Below, in pieces: positions 5,770-7,596 of a stretch of DNA of 7,596 nt. The position numbers were made by a program, and so were the translations under genes. The stretch comes from an uncultured Treponema sp. (GTDB lineage Bacteria > Spirochaetota > Spirochaetia > Treponematales > Treponemataceae), in contig CAMNHD010000064.1 of assembly GCA_946538875.1 (NCBI GenBank), positions 1-7,596 of the forward strand, written 5' to 3'. Positions within the stretch are counted from its first letter, which is position 1, and each line of letters starts with the position of its first letter. Under the pieces are notes generated by a model, which saw only the letters and a list, made by a program, of their open reading frames with translations, was not told where the DNA came from and made no database searches.

Positions 5770-7596
5770 TTACTTTGCGGACTCGGAATACACCTTTACT
5801 ATTTTTGACTGGGCAAAACAATCCTTAAGCACAGCCGCATAGTCATACTGGGAACTCTTTTCCACCACAATGTAATCGTCCAGATACTGGTACGGAGTTC
5901 CCCACATGATTCCCTCCTGCAAAAGCCTTGCTGTTCCATCATTGGTCTGAGTTCCGGCCATCACCTTTCTGAGCCATCCGAGCGAAAGCCTTTCCGCCGC
6001 ATCAGAATCGTGACGGGATAGTTCTTTCTCCAATGCCGCATAAATCTTCTTCCACGCCTTATCAAAAGCTGCAATCCTTGCCACAGACTTAGCCTGTAGA
6101 CAGCCAACAGGAACAGTCCTGTCCGCCAGAGTCACAGACACAAGCGCATCGCTCCCAAGTTCTGCCTCAAGCATCCTCCCCATCTCAATCAGCAGTGCAT
6201 TGAACCTGACACGTTCCGCACCGTCAGCCGGAGCCGGAAAGTAGTACTGGACCGGGTCACGGTATTCCGTTGTGGGAACCAGCACAGGAACAGTATCCCC
6301 GGCCATATCAGCCGTCATAGTCGTAGTATACAGGTGATGGAGCTGAACCTTCCTGCTCCCGGCCTTGAGTACCGGCGGAGGAACGTCTTCCACAGAACCG
6401 CGCTCAGTCTGTTCAAAGAGAATTCCAAAAGTATCCTGCGCCTGGGTAAAAGCGTCTTCCGGACTGATGTTTCCCACAAAGGCAAGGCTGTACAGGGAGG
6501 CATCAAGCAGCTGCGTGTACGCAAGAAGCATGGAGTGTATATCCGTGCGGTAAAGCACCGGTGCATCTATATCGTAGTAACGAGCAAAATCAGTGCCACG
6601 GTAGAACGACCTCATTGTGGAAAGCTCCATCTGCTTGTCCAGCAGGGTTATCCTTGAATTCCACTGGGCGCGCTGCTCTTTTACCAGACGGTCGGCGGTT
6701 GAAGGGTTTATGTCAGCATAAACAAGTGCGCTGAGTACCGCTTCGAGAACCGCTTGAGTCTCATCGCAGAGACAATCGATATTCACGTAGGACATAGTAT
6801 GCTCCGTCCACGCAGAGACAGAAGTCACACCGGACAGTTCCCCCTTAGTCCTGAGCGCAGTAAGCTTGTCCTGGATATTACGTGCAAGCGCATTGACCAG
6901 AACAGTCCGCAGCATCCTGTGGTCGGCAGGAGAAGACACTTCGCCCCCCCTTATCCCCAGCGAAATAGTCACCGAGTTTGACACGGAATTCTGCTTGACG
7001 GCAACCGGAACACCGTTGGTCAGAGTGTCAAAGAAAATGCAGCTGGAATTACGGACATAGAACATCTCCGCATTAGTAAGGCTGTCCACAGAAATTTCCG
7101 CCATAGCCTTCTGCAGAGCCGCATCCTGCTCAGCCTTCTTTTCCTCAAGCGCAGTCTTGAGCCTGAGTTCATCCATATACCACGAAGCATTCGCCTTTGT
7201 GACAAGAGAAAATCCCCGCTCAGCAAAATCCTGCTCATTCTTTTCATAGACAGACTGGTTTACAAGCACAAAGACAAAAGGTTCATCTTCCAGGAGACTA
7301 TTGTAGACAGACTTGGGATCCAGACTTTCCACATTGTGTGCAAGAGACAGGAATCTCTGGTAAAAATTATCCTCTCCTGCACCAGGGTCAAGTGCCCAGA
7401 AATCCGCAAGCATCTGCATGGACATAAGGGCCGAACCGCTCTGCATCTTGTACTTGGCAAGAATCTGCCTTCTGGCATAATCAAAGACCTCATCGGAAAG
7501 AGCCGCCGCCTGTTCCGCATGAAGAACAAAAGCGTCAGCCTGCTGCGCCGGAGTATAAAGTTTATCCGCATAGGCATCCTTCTGCTCCGGCAAAAA
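5770..7596 (-). CDS. M16 family metallopeptidase, C-terminal part (5' end outside the window)
   Basis: The frame ends at TAA (5772-5770) and stays open to the right edge. The only nearby start is a TTG at 7593-7591 preceded in frame by Phe, with no ribosome site visible, so the gene almost certainly begins outside the window. In residues counted from that TTG, 30-115 look like the end of a first M16 repeat. A linker rich in Glu, Lys and Ala follows (about 140-170). A second M16 repeat starts at LTNGVPVAVKQN (191-202), continues through VTISLGIRGGEVSSP (208-222), and reaches DIHSMLLAYTQLLDASLYSLAFVGNISPED (351-380), the usual t-x-D-l...l-v-G-n-i pattern ending the half. A final alpha/beta subdomain ends at residue 607. 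This repeat has LVNALARNIQDKL (232-244) where an active M16 domain has HxxEH, so it is the non-catalytic half. The zinc-binding half should lie to the right. The role would be degradation of peptides or small proteins. The architecture fits the roughly 1000-residue pitrilysin or presequence-protease type. Location cannot be judged without the N-terminus. Confidence 0.82.
   Translation of the reverse strand, partial: FLPEQKDAYADKLYTPAQQADAFVLHAEQAAALSDEVFDYARRQILAKYKMQSGSALMSMQMLADFWALDPGAGEDNFYQRFLSLAHNVESLDPKSVYNSLLEDEPFVFVLVNQSVYEKNEQDFAERGFSLVTKANASWYMDELRLKTALEEKKAEQDAALQKAMAEISVDSLTNAEMFYVRNSSCIFFDTLTNGVPVAVKQNSVSNSVTISLGIRGGEVSSPADHRMLRTVLVNALARNIQDKLTALRTKGELSGVTSVSAWTEHTMSYVNIDCLCDETQAVLEAVLSALVYADINPSTADRLVKEQRAQWNSRITLLDKQMELSTMRSFYRGTDFARYYDIDAPVLYRTDIHSMLLAYTQLLDASLYSLAFVGNISPEDAFTQAQDTFGILFEQTERGSVEDVPPPVLKAGSRKVQLHHLYTTTMTADMAGDTVPVLVPTTEYRDPVQYYFPAPADGAERVRFNALLIEMGRMLEAELGSDALVSVTLADRTVPVGCLQAKSVARIAAFDKAWKKIYAALEKELSRHDSDAAERLSLGWLRKVMAGTQTNDGTARLLQEGIMWGTPYQYLDDYIVVEKSSQYDYAAVLKDCFAQSKIVKVYSESAK

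Noticed and set aside
7591..7593. TTG as the true start of the M16 peptidase.
   Set aside because: The frame remains open to the edge (Phe codon before it), no ribosome site is visible, and the protein begins in the middle of an M16 repeat. The real start lies outside the window.

Overview
The window looks like an ordinary chromosomal stretch of a host- or gut-associated bacterium, most likely a spirochaete of the Treponema type. This placement is an inference from protein style: a long Cache-type chemoreceptor without a CheR-docking tail, a large M16 peptidase, a fused ThrA, and an arabinan-type GH43 lipoprotein as found in plant-polysaccharide-degrading gut and rumen bacteria. No rRNA or other phylogenetic marker is present. 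I see no mobile element, CRISPR array, tRNA, phage gene or defence system.

Layout from left to right. (1) Positions 1-681, minus strand: the first 227 codons of a lipoprotein with a lipobox, an Ig-like module and the start of a family 43 glycoside hydrolase domain resembling endo-arabinanases. The gene runs off the left edge. (2) Positions 682-981: an AT-rich divergent regulatory region. It holds a near-consensus promoter for the hydrolase (TTGACA, 17 bp, GATAAT on the minus strand). A cluster of TATCAAT/ATTGATA half-sites starts at its -10 box and is the best candidate operator in the window. The region also holds an imperfect hairpin and a probable extended -10 promoter for the receptor. 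(3) Positions 982-3054, plus strand: a complete 690-residue methyl-accepting chemotaxis protein. (4) Positions 3070-3131: a strong bidirectional intrinsic terminator between convergent genes. (5) Positions 3170-5668, minus strand: a complete bifunctional aspartokinase/homoserine dehydrogenase, thrA. (6) Positions 5669-5769: a short gap with a possible thrA promoter and a 14-bp sequence repeated at a 16-bp period just upstream of it. (7) Positions 5770-7596, minus strand: the C-terminal part of a large M16 (pitrilysin/presequence-protease type) peptidase that enters from the right edge.

The genes serve separate jobs: polysaccharide breakdown, environmental sensing, threonine/methionine-branch amino acid synthesis and peptide degradation. 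The only pair that might be functionally linked is the divergent hydrolase and chemoreceptor, which share one intergenic region; that link is speculative. I did not find a novel multi-gene system. The observations most worth checking are the two small regulatory-DNA patterns, upstream of the hydrolase and upstream of thrA.
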